From NCBI RefSeq assembly GCF_963259705.1, contig NC_081840.1, positions 115,929,074 through 115,993,073 on the forward strand: a stretch of DNA of 64,000 nt, read 5' to 3'. The translations under genes and the position numbers were made by a program. The DNA is from Myotis daubentonii (lineage: Eukaryota; Chordata; Mammalia; Chiroptera; Vespertilionidae). The notes beneath the pieces were generated by a model. It worked only from the letters and a program-made list of their open reading frames with translations. It made no database searches and was not told where the DNA came from. Within the stretch, counting starts at the first letter, position 1; each line of letters begins with the position of its first letter. Below, piece after piece: positions 11,200-22,779 of this stretch.

Positions 11200-12389
11200 G
11201 CAGAGGGGTTGGAGGTTGATGCCCCTATTATTGCAGGGGCCTGGGGCTGACCCCTTCTCAAGTTTCCCAATTGAGGTGATGGGATATAACCTCCTTGGGA
11301 GCTATTTGTAGAGTTTAAAGGCCGACCATTTTTATGGTATTTTGATCTACATTCCTTTGCCCAATGGAATCCGTTCTGACATCGGGGACAAACGGTTTTT
11401 GGAGGATTAATATTATTCCCTAATGTATTTCCAGGCTGTCGAGGAGCTTGCCATCTGGCCTGAGTATTATTATTTTTATTTGGGCATTCTCTGCTAAAGT
11501 GCCCAGATAAGCCACAAGAGTAGCAGTTCATATTTCTTTTATTACCTGTATTATTGCTGGCTTGTCCTATACCCTGTACATATTGAGGGTATGTTTCCCC
11601 TTTGAGAGCTGCAGCTATAGCTACACCCTGTATAAATGCTGGACTTACATCAGCACACTGTTTTATAAAATCATTTATAGTTCCTGTTCTGGGAATCGGC
11701 CTTAATAAAGCCTGACAGGTATTATTAGCATTTTCAAAAGCCAGTTGTTTGATTAGGATATCGGCTGCCTCTTTGTTATTGATTACTCTCTTGACTGCCT
11801 GTATGAGGCAAGAAAGGAAATCCTGATATGGTTCCTCGACCTTCTGTTTAACCTCTGTAAGGGTGGTTGTTTTTCCTGCTGTATAAGGTAGGGATTTCCA
11901 GGCATTTACTGCACAACTGGTTACTTTGGTAAGTGCCTCTGTGGGCATATTCATTTGCTCCTGAGCCGTGTTAAAATCACCTTCTCCTAATATCATGTCT
12001 AGGGTTATTCCTTCTCTGGTTTTTTTGCTAGTGGCTACAGCTTTCTTAGCAAGATCATCATATTCAGTTTTCCATAATAAGTAATCGCCTCCTGAGAGAC
12101 AGGCTTTACAAACCTGTGACCAATCATAAGGAGTCATCCATTTACTGGCTAGGGTTTCTACCAAGGTTTGTGTGTAAGAAGCTAGAGGGCCATATTCAGA
12201 GCAGGCTAATTTTAATTCTTTAAGTACTTTGTAAGGTATAGGCTCCCAAGTGGGGTTTCCATACCCACCAGACTCATTCTCATATGCAACTGGGAAGCAG
12301 AGTGAGAATTCAAGATCTCCATTAGCTTCAGCTTCTCTTATCGCCCTTTGAAATTTAGACATGGAGCTCATAGGAGCCACAGGCTTCCT
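11115..12389 (-). pseudogene. gag: gag, capsid-nucleocapsid part
   Basis: About 424 codons in frame with the upstream matrix part. A possible major homology region with EEPYQDF lies near residues 182-188, counted from 12380. Two CCHC zinc knuckles (C286-C299 and C331-C344) mark nucleocapsid, which packages RNA. Codon 12378-12380 is GTG, not a start; the frame runs in from upstream through the stop at 12390-12392. The final 85 bases of coding overlap the dUTPase-protease frame. Confidence 0.92.
11193..11199 (-). promoter_or_regulatory. Candidate -1 ribosomal frameshift heptamer (gag to pro-pol)
   Basis: The minus strand reads A AAT TTC in the gag frame, a X XXY YYZ slippery heptamer, about 80 bases before the gag stop. 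Slipping back one base enters the dUTPase frame, which is open from this point onward. A downstream pseudoknot was not established. Confidence 0.7.
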
Positions 12390-12875
12390 TTATAATTTGG
12401 GGAGCCTGTTTTGAATGGGTGGGCCTCTCTCCTCTCTACTGACTGGAAAGGACCAATGGTCATGTTTATGATATTTATTCTCCTCCCGATCAGTAGGCAT
12501 AGCTAAATTGCTTTTAGATTGAGCTGAAGACAATAATGATGTATCCTCTCTGGGTGGAGCCGAGGGACTATTTAAATTTTGAGAAAGTTCAACCGTTTTT
12601 GCCTCTGTTGCCAAGGTGTCACAGATTGAATTCCAGAGGGAAAAGACATTTGGCGGGACCTTCTCAGATCCATGGTAGCTGTAATAGTTCTTTAATTGCT
12701 TTCCTACTTTAGTCCAAGTTTCTAAATTAACAGTTCCATCCTCAGGAAGCCATTGACATACGTCTTCTATAAAACTTTCTGTCTGACTGGGAGTAACCTT
12801 AACTCCTCTGCTAGCAAGCATATGCGTTAAAAGATTAATACAGAGTCTTTTTTCTTTAGACTCAGTATGACCCAT
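12390..12875 (-). pseudogene. gag: gag, matrix part, ended by an in-frame stop
   Basis: Starts at ATG 12873-12875, in good context (A at -3, G at +4), with glycine at position 2 and serine at 6 as in N-myristoylation signals. 161 codons end in TAA at 12390-12392, and the frame then continues directly into the capsid part. A single base change accounts for the break. It is expected to target Gag to membranes. Confidence 0.9.
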
Positions 12876-12995
12876 CCTGTCAATCTAAGTTCTGTACTAA
12901 CTACCCGCTTACCCTACTTATCCTCTATAGGGGGGGTCTGCAGCACCCTACAGTGCAGTCCTATCCGTCCCAAGTACGGGGGGACTTACCTAAGG
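12876..12995 (-). other. 5' leader of the provirus
   Basis: 120 bases between primer site and gag ATG. It would hold the packaging signal and possibly a splice donor, but I could not identify either by eye. Confidence 0.5.
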
Positions 12996-13013
12996 GTCCC
13001 TGTTCGGGCGCCA
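12996..13013 (-). other. Primer binding site for tRNA-Lys3
   Basis: The minus strand reads TGGCGCCCGAACAGGGAC, a full 18-base match to the 3' end of tRNA-Lys3 as recalled from other retroviruses. It lies two bases from the LTR end. This is the start point of minus-strand DNA synthesis. Confidence 0.95.
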
Positions 13014-13015
13014 GA

Positions 13016-13568
13016 TGCCGGGGTCCAACCCCAGCAGGTCCAGGGGTTCCCAAAGGCGTAGACGGAGTCGGTGAAGAAGGAAGGACACGCAGACAGTGTT
13101 CAGTTGATCATCAGCCTAGCCAGGATCTCCAGCCAGGACTCCAGCCAAGTTCTGGTCTGGATCTCCAGAGAGGTTCTGCTGTTTATTGTCTTGTTACATC
13201 CGTATTTATACCAGTTGATTTTAATCCTGTCAATTTCTATTACAAAGGTTAGGGCGTTTCTTATCTCCATTCCAGGGAGTAAAGATTATGTAGCTTAAGC
13301 ATGATTGTTTGTAGTTAAATTGATTAACTACCCGCCTGGCACTTAGTTAAGGAGTTTCATCCCCTCCCTAACTTCAGGGAAAAATCCCTACCTGGGGAAA
13401 CAACCTTTCTCGGAGAGGTGACCTTGGTTAAAACACACAGTGCTAAGGGGAGCAAACATATTAAGAACAGTATGCTATATACGCCAGGTCCCTTGAAACA
13501 TATGCTGTGCAGATGTTTCTATCCTGCAGTGACTGTGTCAAGCAGCAAGGATGGACCGGCTTCCGGCA
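13016..13568 (-). repeat. 5' LTR of the provirus
   Basis: 553 bp with TG...CA ends in the viral sense. It contains the promoter, with TATAAATA at 13203-13210 and AATAAA at 13182-13187. Few short copies of a CTGGAGATCCTGGC-like unit lie in R/U5. It is one base longer than the 3' LTR. Confidence 0.95.
13203..13210 (-). promoter_or_regulatory. TATA box of the 5' LTR
   Basis: TATAAATA on the minus strand, at the end of the putative U3. The same box is kept in the 3' LTR and in the solo LTR at 18272-18279. Confidence 0.75.
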
Positions 13569-13639
13569 GTAGATGATATTTACCCATAGGAAAGCAGAAA
13601 AGGCTCAATTTCTACTGAAGTTTTTATGCTTTCCCTGTA

Positions 13640-13699
13640 CAATTTTAATTTATACTTAAAAAAATTGATTTCAGAGAGAGGAAGGGGGACAGAGAGAGA

Positions 13700-13752
<53 letters not shown>

Positions 13753-13905
13753 GGAGAGAGAGAGAGAGAATGAGAGAGAAACTGCTGCCTGCACAGATCC
13801 TACTGAGGATTGAGCTCACAACCCGGGCATTTGCCTGGGAACTGAACTGTGACCTCTTGGTTCATAGGTTGATGCTCAACCACTAAGCCACATCAGCTCG
13901 ACTAA
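13640..13905 (-). mobile_element. Ves-like SINE with long AG microsatellite
   Basis: The tRNA-like head reads on the minus strand near 13870-13905 (AGTGGTTGAGCATC-type box A region). The rest is a typical Ves body. An AG/GA run occupies about 13690-13779. Long frames here are low-complexity Leu/Ser or Arg/Glu strings and not genes. Confidence 0.75.
13690..13779. repeat. (AG)n microsatellite
   Basis: Nearly pure AG dinucleotides with a few interruptions, grown from the purine-rich part of the SINE. Confidence 0.95.
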
Positions 13906-14227
13906 TTTATATTTTTATTCACAAGTACACTGGTGCTTTGCCTGCTCTCATCTTGAAAATTTAATTTTGTCTGGCCTAATGTTTGGTACACACAAATCAG
14001 GCATTTCAATTTCATATTTCCAGGCAAAACAAAAACATGTTAAAACTATGGAAACTAAAGGTAACCTCTCAAAAGGTAACAAACATAATGATATTTGCCC
14101 ATGTTTTCTAAATATTTACTTAATGGTTATATGCAAATATAAAGGACTGCATAATTATCATTGGAATTTCATGTTAACTATAAATCTCTGAAAAATCCCA
14201 CAAAGAAAGTTCCTCTTTATTATTGGA
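13906..14227. other. Unassigned AT-rich sequence
   Basis: No gene or recognisable repeat seen. Confidence 0.5.
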
Positions 14228-14784
14228 CTAGGGGCCCAGTGCACGAATTCGTGCACCTTGAAACCAACTATGGGCTGCGAGGCTATTGTGGGCACAGGGG
14301 TGAGACTTGGCCCATCTTCCGTACCCTTGCCCAGCGCCTCCCACTGCACCCTCTGCCCCGGCACTGGGGGACCCGACGCCATGCCCCCCACCTTGGTGCT
14401 GGGGCCAGGGAACCTGAGGCCATACCCCCTGCCCCAGTGCTGGGGCTGGAGGACCTGTGGCTGCACCCCCCCACTATAGTGCTGGGGCCAGGGGACCTGA
14501 GGCAGCACTGGGGGTCCTGAGGCTGCGTCCCCTGCCCAGCCGGGGGTGGGGTAGGCTGGGTCTGGGTCTCGCACAATTTTGAGGCATGCATGGGTGGACG
14601 GGGACTTGACTCTGGGTCTCATGGCACACCCCAGACTCTGACAGGAGGGCAATTTTCATATACATTTTACTAATTTTCTTTCTCTGACACTTCTATTATA
14701 GAGAAAGGGCAAAGGACAATATTGAAATATTTCCTCTAATTAATTCCCTTTAATGTGCATGAATTTCATGCACTGGGCCACTAA
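14228..14784. mobile_element. Helitron-derived segment with 3'-type ends on both sides
   Basis: The left end reads CTAG then GGGCCCAGTGCACGAATTCG, a Helitron 3' hairpin end in minus orientation. The right end has TGCATGAATTTCATGCA then CTGGGCCACTAA, a 3' end in plus orientation. No 5' (TC...AATAAAAG) end is visible in either. It could be two truncated elements facing outward. Confidence 0.6.
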
Positions 14785-15652
14785 TATGTATATAAAAATG
14801 CAGCTTAATTTTTAGTTCTTAGTTGACTTTTAATTTTTACTTTTAATTTTTAGTTCTCTTTTCAGCTAGAGCATAAACTCCATAAATTTAAGTGCCTTAT
14901 TTTGTTCACTCTTGAACTTTTTATTTAAAGAGGGAAGACAGAACAGCAACAACAAAAACCTCTAGATGAGTAAGTGAGGGCAACTTGCATTGACTGGCAC
15001 ATCCAGAGAAATGCCAGGACTTAGGCACCTGCATGGGTTTTCAGGGAATAAATAAAATCTGAAATTTAGCTAAAATAATGCAGATAAAACATATACCTTA
15101 AAAATCCTTTTTGAAGATAACTGACAGCAGAGGTTACAATTGTCCCTTTGTATAAATGTGGGAGGGAGGGGAATAAGTAGACTATTTTTTTGAAGACTTT
15201 GGCATTTCATAATTGTATTGAGTAATTGGCTTGAGAGGTAGGAATCCTGTAGCACCCTTCCCCACCACAACATGTCTTATGCTCTTCTTCATTTTTGAAT
15301 CCTCTCATAGTACAAAAATAAACTTAAAACAAAACAAAACACTGAACAGTTGGTGAATTTTTATGTGTGTTATTATGTAGACATCAGCAACATTCTGTAT
15401 TGTTGGTGCTGGGTAAAGATGATTTAGAAACTCTTATGGAAGATATGTTAAGATTTGTATCACCAGGCTGCCAAAGAAATGACCTGGGAAGAACCTTATT
15501 ACAAATTATAGTGATTATAACTAAAGGAATTACAAATATGCAAAAAAAGTTCAATGTTATCCCTGGAGGTAGATGTGAAGTAAGATTTGTTTTCTAAATT
15601 ATCAGAGGAAAATATATTTTAATAGAATTAATTTGAAACATTATCTATATTA
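14785..15652. other. Unassigned sequence
   Basis: No repeat recognised. A 76-codon frame at 15367-15597 (plus) is the only moderately complex one. I do not recognise it, and it has no supporting splice or promoter signal. Confidence 0.4.
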
Positions 15653-16195
15653 CTAGGGGCCCAGTGCACGAATTCGTGCATTTTGAAAGAAATTGTGGGC
15701 CACGAGGCTGCAGGGCACAGGGGTAGGTCTCGGCCCATTCTCCTTACCCGCACCTGTCCCCACCTGCTGCAGCCCCTGGTCCCCTGTCTGCTGGCAACCT
15801 CGCTCCTTCTGCCGCTGCTCCCATGTGCTGATGGTGCCAGCACTGCTCATATCTGCTGATGGTGCAGAGCGATTGGGGACTGCGCTGTCAGTGGGTGTGA
15901 ATGCCAGGCAGGACCGTGGTGCATGGGAGCAAAGAATTTTCAGTTACCACCAGAGGCTCACCCCATGACAGTGACCGGCACCCTGCTGTGGTCTGGTGCC
16001 CCCCCAGCTCACCTGCTCCACCATCCCACCATGGTCGACGCCTGCCTTGTCCTGTGCTCTGCCACCTGTTGCCGATGACTGCCATGTTCTGCGCAAGCCC
16101 CCTGCTGGTCAACACAGTGACTGGTTCTTCCATTGTTCAGTTGTTCCTTCGTTCGATCTATTTGCATATTAGCCTTTTACCAGTATTATATAGGA
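15653..16195 (-). mobile_element. Non-autonomous Helitron, subfamily B copy 1
   Basis: 3' end at the left: CTAG with the hairpin TGCACGAATTCGTGCA. 5' end at the right: ATTTGCATATTAGCC...TATATAGGA, the complement of TCCTATATAAT. It shares an internal GAATTTTCAG...GGCTCACCCC block with the Helitrons at 47.1 and 52.1 kb. Confidence 0.85.
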
Positions 16196-17949
16196 TTACA
16201 TACCACTACAAGAGGAGATGGATAACAATTATTTATGGGAATAAACTTTCTTGTTTCAAATTCTTTTAAGGAAGAAAATTATTCTTTCATGAAGCCTTGT
16301 CAAGTGAAAAGAAAGTATGAGGGATAGATAATGTTGTGACGAGTACCTCAGTCATGATTTTGGCCCAGATGTTTTATTTCCTATGATGTCCTTATTTAAT
16401 TAGCAGAAGATTCAATATAGTCACAGATGTGAGTCAGTGAAATGACAATGATGAAACCATTACACTGTATAATTGTTTTAGCTGTTCCGGTTATTTTTTT
16501 CTTCTTCTCTAGTGGTCTATCATGCATTCTCATCACAAATAAAATTTGTACATCTGGGAGAAGCTGCAGCATGCTGTGCTTGGCAATGGTTACCTTTGAG
16601 ATTATTTTTCTCATATAACTTTGGATTTTCTAGATGTTTGGTATAAACCTGAAGTTGACAAATAAAATGTAAAACAAACAAAAAGCCAACAACCCAGTGG
16701 ATTGGAGAATTATTTAACATAAAACATTGAATTGTTGGTGGAAATTTATTGGAACAAAGGAAGCACTTGATTTTCAGTGTTAAAGAAGAGCAGATGTGTT
16801 TGGTTTTGGATTGGAATTCTAACTAAAAGCTCTAGCTACCAGTGTAATGATGAACTATTTTTGAACAATTTATCATAGTTTGCAGAAACCTGTTTTATTT
16901 CTTCTGTACCCTCTGTGCATTCCTTCCTTTTACATATTTTGTACATTCAAAGCATCAAAGCCAATTTCATCTATTTTCAAGGGAGACAGTGGGTTTTTCA
17001 GAAAGTTGTAAGGCTGTAATTTTATTCTACTACTTGATGAGATACCAAACAAACAAAAACAAAATTCATTCTCATTGTCCATAACAGTTTACCTGGAATA
17101 AAATCTGGATTTCTACAAAACTATAATTATTATTTCCTGTGTCCCAGTGTATTAAGCTGAACCCTTGCCTTGCTATAGAATTTATTTTAATATCACATAT
17201 GTCCTGGATTCAATCCAACATATATATTTGGAAGAGACATAAAGATATTTAGCATGATATTGTTTTATTGGAGCCTGAGCCTTACCCTTAAGGATCCAAC
17301 AGATAGTCACAGTGATGCTTTAGTGTAATACTTATAAATCTAACAACTAAACTACTATAAAAATAATATTATTATTTCAAATAATATTTTCCCTTTTATA
17401 AGTAGGCTTTACCAATTTTTAAAATAAGATTGCATATCATTAAGCAACTGTATGTGCATATGTGTGTTTCATTTTGGTACTTCATGGTGCCTCTAGGCTG
17501 GATATCTTAGGCTTTCTTACTTTAGTAAAGCAGTTTTGCTTTTGTCGTTGCTGTTATTGGTGGTGCTGCTGACAGTGGGCATTAGGTAAAATTATAAATT
17601 TGTTTTTACAGAGGCTTTCTACCTCTCTTTTATCCATATACATTCCTCCTGACACATAAAATGGTCTGACAACGACAAGGCAAAGGAGGGAGGGTCCAGA
17701 CCCACTGGTGATAAAATTCTGGATTACCTCGCCAAACAGCCCAGACCAGCTGAAGTGCTGGCTAGAGGCAAGGGAGCCATGGAAAGGCTAGTGGAGAAAG
17801 AAAGTAATGAGATTCAATGACAGCACTGGGACTAGCTTATTAGTGGGGCCTAGAACTTAGTTTCCTAATTATCTTTAAGTCATATTTGGTGACTTTAATT
17901 GGCCACTTTTCAGAAGAAAGGCTTTCCCTCTAAGGGGAGAAAAGAAATC
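16196..17949. other. Unassigned AT-rich sequence
   Basis: No open frame of note and no repeat recognised over about 1.7 kb. It ends at the target site of the solo LTR. Confidence 0.5.
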
Positions 17950-18837
17950 ATTTTATGCCAGGAGCCGGTCCATCCTTGCTGTTTCAAGGGATCTGGCATA
18001 TATGGCATACTGTTCTTAATATGTTTGCTCACCTTCTTGGCACTATGTGTTTTAACCAAGGTCACCTATCTGAGGAGGTTGTTTCCCTAGGTAGGGATTT
18101 TCCCCTGAAGTTAGGGAGGGAATAAAACCCCTTAACTAAGTGCCAGGCGGGTAATTAATCACTTTAACTATGAACAATCATGCTTAAGCTACATAATCTT
18201 TACTCCCTGGAATGGAGATAAGAAACGCCCTAACCTTTGGAATAGAGATTGATAGGATTGGAATCAACTGGTATAAATACAGATGTAACAAGACAACAGG
18301 ACACAGAACCTAGACAAAGATCCTAGACACAGAACCTACACAGAACCTAGAGACAGAAGAACTTCGCTGGAGAGAACATGGCAAAAGATCCTGGACAGAA
18401 ACTGGCCACAGAACCTAGAGACAGAACCTAGCAAGAGAACACGGCAAAAGATCCTGGACAGAAACTGGCTACAGAACCTGAATAGAACATGGCAAGAGAA
18501 CCTGACTGGAACCTGGTGACTGAACCTGGCTAGAGAACCTGGACAGAACCTGGCTGGAGAACCTAGCGAGGGAACATGGCTACAGAACCTGAATGGAGAA
18601 CCTGGAGAGCCTGGCTGGAGAACCTAGCAAGAGAACATGGACACAGAACCTGGCTGGATATCCAAATCAGAACTTCACTGGAGATCCTGAACAGAACTTG
18701 ACTGGAGATCCTGGCTAGAGATCCTGGCTAGGCTGCTGATCAACTGAACGCTGTCTCCGTGTCATTCCTTCTTCGCCGACCCCATCCACATCTTTCGGGA
18801 CCCCTGGACCTGCTGGGGTTGGACCCCAGCAATTTTA
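17950..18837 (+). mobile_element. Solo LTR related to the provirus
   Basis: LTR at 17956-18831 (876 bp, TG...CA) between 6-bp duplications ATTTTA at 17950-17955 and 18832-18837. Its start, U3 and U5 end align with the proviral LTR in opposite orientation, but it lacks about 44 bases near the start. It has TATAAATA at 18272-18279 and a greatly expanded repeat in R/U5. The AATAAA found in the provirus has changed here to AACAGG. It probably arose by LTR-LTR recombination. Confidence 0.92.
18296..18735 (+). repeat. Degenerate minisatellite inside the solo LTR
   Basis: Many short imperfect units such as AGAACCTGGCTGGAGAACCT and GATCCTGGACAGAAACTGGC. The proviral LTRs carry only a few related units at the matching place, so this is an expansion that explains most of the 320-bp length difference. 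Confidence 0.85.
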
Positions 18838-18929
18838 TTTTTCCTCAGAAGAGGACAAGATGAGTCTGTGTTGGTCCAATTTATGCAGATTCCTGGGATT
18901 GCTTGGCCAAAATTTTCTGCTGGATATAA

Positions 18930-20333
18930 TCCTATCTAATAAAAGAGAAACATGGTAATTGGCATACAACCACTACCCTTCCCATTGGCTAATCAGCGAG
19001 ATATGCAAATTAACTGCTGGCCAAGATGGTGGCCGGCAGCCAGGCAGCTTGAAACTAACATGAGGCTTGCTTGCTTCAGTGATGGAGGACTGCAACGTTC
19101 CCCGCCTGCCTTGCTGGCCTCTGGGCCTGCAGTTTCAAACATTGTAACAAATATAGAAGCTAAACAAAACCCCAGAAACCAGCTTTCAGCCGCTGGGATC
19201 TCAGAGCTGGAGTTGATACAGAGTTTCGATTATAGAACCTAAACAAACCAGATACCTGTTTTCAGCAGCTGAGGCCTAAGAGCTGGAGCCTCAGAGCTAA
19301 AGCTGGCCCAGAATAAAAAAAAAAAGAAAAAAAGAAGCAGTTGGGAGCTTCAGTCCCAGCCTAAAAACAGCCCTCAGCCCCTCACCCAGACTGGCCAGGC
19401 ACCCCAGTGGGGACCTCCACCCTGAAGGGTGTGTGACCAGCTGCAAACAGCCATCATCCCCTCATCCAGGCTGGCCAGGCACCCCAGTGGGGACCCCCAC
19501 CCCGATCCAGGACACCCTTCAGGGCAAACCAGCCAGGTCCCACCCATGCACCAGGCCTCTATTCTATATAGTAAAAGGGTAATATGCCTCCCAGCACTGG
19601 GATCAGCGGAGCTGAGAGGCCTCCTGGCACCGGGATCAGCGTGACAGAGGGCAGCACCCAAACCCCCTGATTGCCCTGCGGCTCTGTGTGTGACAGGGTG
19701 CGGCGCCCCAACCCCCCCACCCCACAGGCCCTGCTCTGTGTGTGACGGGGTAGAGCCATAACCTCCCCATCGGCCCTGCCCTAAGTGTGACAGTGGCGGC
19801 GCCCCAACCCCCTGATAGGCCCTGCTCTGTGTGTGAAAGGGGGCGGTGCCCCAACTCCCCTATTGTCCCTACTCTGTGAGTGACAGGGGGGAGCTCCTCA
19901 ACCCTCTGATGGGCCCTGCTCTGTGCATGACAGGGGGGAGCTCCCCAACCCCCTGATTGGCCCTGCTTTGTGCGTGACAGGGGGTGGCGCCACAACCTCC
20001 CCATCGACCCTGCCTTGAGTGTGACAGGGGGCGGTGCCCCAACCCCCGAATCGGCCCTACCCTGAGTGTGACTGAGGGTGGCATCACAACCTCCTGATCC
20101 GCCCTGCTCTGTGCATGACAGGGGAAGGCGCCCCAACTCCCCAATTGGCCCTGCTCTGAGCCCAACCAAGGGCTGCACCTAGGCATTGGGCCTGCCCTCT
20201 GCCACCTGGGAGCAGGCCTAAGCCAGCAGGTTGTTATCTCCCAAGGGGTCCCAGACTGCGAGAGGGTACAGGCCGGGCTGAGGGACCCCCCCTCCCCCCC
20301 GAGTGCACAAATTTTTGTGCACCAGGCCTCTAG
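18930..20333 (+). mobile_element. Composite Helitron, copy 2
   Basis: Same plan as the copy at 2041: TCCTATCTAATAAAAG start, internal junction near 19560 (GGCCTCTATTCTATATAGT), 47-bp minisatellite at about 19636-20170 and hairpin plus CTAG end at 20330-20333. No protein gene. Confidence 0.85.
19636..20170 (+). repeat. 47-bp minisatellite inside Helitron copy 2
   Basis: About eleven units of the GTGACAGGG...CCCCAACCCCCTGAT type, as at 2.7-3.3 kb. Confidence 0.8.
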
Positions 20334-20821
20334 TCCTATATAATAAAAGGGTAATATGCAAATTGACTAAGTGGCGGAACGATGGTCGCTATGATGCTCA
20401 CTGACCACCAGAGGGCAGATGCTCAACACAGGAGCTGCCCCCAACCCGCAGGCCCCTTTTGGGCTACCAACCTCTTGGTCTCTTCCCCCGGCTGGCGGGC
20501 TCCGATCACCCAGTGGCAAATGGGGAGCCAGGGGTGGGTGGCAGCAGACACGGGCAGCACCAGGCCAAAGCCCCCGTCCTACTGGTCGCACCACACACAG
20601 AGGGCGACTGGCGTCAGGAGACGGGGCCAGTGCGCAGGCGGGACCAGCTAACCTCTCAGTCCCTCCCCCTGGCCAGCAAGCTCTGATCACCCGATGGCAA
20701 ATGAGGAATCAGGGGTGGATGGTGGTGGGGGGCAGGGCTGGCTGCTGGGGAAGATGGCCCTGATGGCAGGCCGGGCCTAGGGACTGTACCCATGCATGAA
20801 TTTCATGCACCGGGCCTCTAG
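20334..20821 (+). mobile_element. Non-autonomous Helitron directly abutting copy 2
   Basis: Starts TCCTATATAATAAAAGGG right after the preceding CTAG. Ends with TGCATGAATTTCATGCA and CTAG at 20818-20821. HeliBat N1-like interior with TGACCACCAGAGGGCAG. Confidence 0.88.
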
Positions 20822-22779
20822 TAAATTATAAAAGATCTCCAGGAATATTGACTGGAATCAACTGCTTTCTTATAGACCCTAAAGGAACAGTTTCAATCTT
20901 CAGTAAAGTCCATTGTTGCCTTATGTTGGAAGCAGCTGTCCTTAGGGCCTCAGGTTGCTCATGGGCATGACTTGGCATCATCTTTCCTTATGCATCATGC
21001 TAAGAGCTTTTATCCCTTTGGCACAAGATGCCCTGGGAATTGCTGAGCACCCATGTGCCATGGCTCAATAGGCTGAGACCAAGTAGTTGCTGGTGGAAAG
21101 GTGGGGATTGCCCAAGTTTGCATCCATTCCTGGGCTTGCCCCTTCTTGCAGGTCTGCCATAAGCACTACAGGAGCTGCCACTGCTTTCTTGGGATCTAGG
21201 GATGGCCAGATTGGCCACTGTGGTGTAACCCACAAGTGTGAGAGACTTGGTGTCCTATGGGGAAAACAAGCCTGCAGGTAAATCCTGTCCCTTCCACGTC
21301 TCTGTGGACATTTAGAGAAACACTAGTTTATACTTCCTTTATGAAGGCATCTCGTGAGATGGACCCCTCCACTGCATCTGGTGGGATGCTGAGACTAACT
21401 TGGTAACTTTCTCCCCATTATTTGCTCCCTCCTTTCTTGCCTCATCCTTCTTTTCCTTACTCTGGCTTCTGAGGAATTGCAATCACCCAAAGAGTATTGG
21501 CCTATAAATTTTGGCCACAAACTATTTTATAGAAAAAGGGACAAAGGGAGTGACTTTTCAGACTCTTTGATAACCTGTTAAGGGAACAGATCTGCCTTGT
21601 TCACAATAAATCATGTAGTCAAACATCTACCTCACTACACTTTATTGTATATTAGCCAATCCATTTCCAGCCACCCAGCAAGGACAGTTAAAACTGCCTT
21701 CACAGGATGTTACAAGAGCCCAGATGTGAAATCATTAGGGAATGTAATGCAGTACTGCCTGAACTGTGTGTCTTGAAGACATTTTTTAAAGATCAAAACA
21801 TCAGTGAACACAGCCTGGTGATGCTTTTATTGCTGACAAACTGATAGGAGGGACACAGAATTACCCAGAAGAAAATTTCAAGAATCAAAAAGCATTTTTA
21901 TAGCACATCAGGGCTCTTATACATTCCAGAGTTATAGAATACAGTTTTGGAGTTTTTCAAACTTCCCTGAATGAGGTACTTCCATTCCAATGCAGGCCTT
22001 TTTTAGGTGACAAAAGCTGGCAATCCTGTCTGAAGGGCTGCTTATGAATGCTGAAGGCATCATGGTGCCTTAAGATGAATATCTATTTTCACCTTTTTAC
22101 TTTTTTGTTGGCTAAAAATCAGAAACAAAAAATACTAAACTTCTTCTTTTTCAAGTGTTTTGAAATAAAAAGTTTGCCTTTTCAGGTCCTTTAATAAAAA
22201 TAAAGAAAATGAATATATAAATGAGATAAGATGACCTTATTTTTATTCAAAGTTGAAGTATATCATATAGTTCTTAAAATGTTTGATTTCTGAAATCAAA
22301 TTATTAAAGAATTAACTAATTTTCTAACTCAAATTCTGAAAATCAAGGGCAATTCAGATCACAGTACATCTTCCAAAAGGGTACTTTTGGTAAAAGCTCA
22401 TTTTTAATTTTTGTAATTTCATCCCTATTAACTATTAAAGGAACCACACCCTCAGATCTGTAAGCATAGAGGGTTTTTTTGGCATTGGAGAAATATGATT
22501 TTCCTTGTTGAGATAGGTTATTTAGTTAATGATATGAAATTATCATATTTGTGTCAGCTCAATTAAGGATAAAATAAATGTGAGCACATATGGAGAACTT
22601 AAAAAACAAACAATGCACAATCATCATATAGGTTTAATAAACACAATTTTAATGCTCTAATATAGATAAGGGAGGCAGATAAACTATTTGACTAAGAGGC
22701 AAAATGGTCCCTGAAGAATCATTCATTGTGCTTAGGGAATTTGTGATCATTACTTATAGGTGTGAAGTTGGTACAAGGA
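20822..22779. other. Unassigned sequence
   Basis: 20.8-21.5 kb is GC-richer and could be an old LTR-retroelement interior, but I could not identify it. 21.5-22.8 kb is AT-rich without repeats or frames of note. Confidence 0.4.

Larger units (their letters stand above)
5787..13574 (-). mobile_element. Class II (betaretrovirus-like) endogenous provirus, nearly complete, no env
   Basis: Order on the minus strand: LTR, tRNA-Lys3 primer site, gag, dUTPase-protease-RT, RNase H-integrase, about 1.5 kb of non-env sequence, polypurine tract, LTR. It is bounded by the identical 6-bp duplication GTAGAT at 5787-5792 and 13569-13574, which proves integration as a unit. dUTPase linked to protease, two CCHC knuckles and a 6-bp duplication fit class II ERVs. 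Gag and pol each carry one in-frame stop, and no envelope is recognised, so this copy cannot be a complete functional virus. Low LTR divergence suggests a fairly recent insertion. Confidence 0.95.

Noticed and set aside
13626..13886. Arg/Glu-rich and Leu/Ser-rich frames
   Set aside because: Translation of an AG microsatellite in a SINE.
14161..14652. Frames of 119 and 164 codons on opposite strands
   Set aside because: GC-rich Helitron interior, no conserved domain and no splice context.
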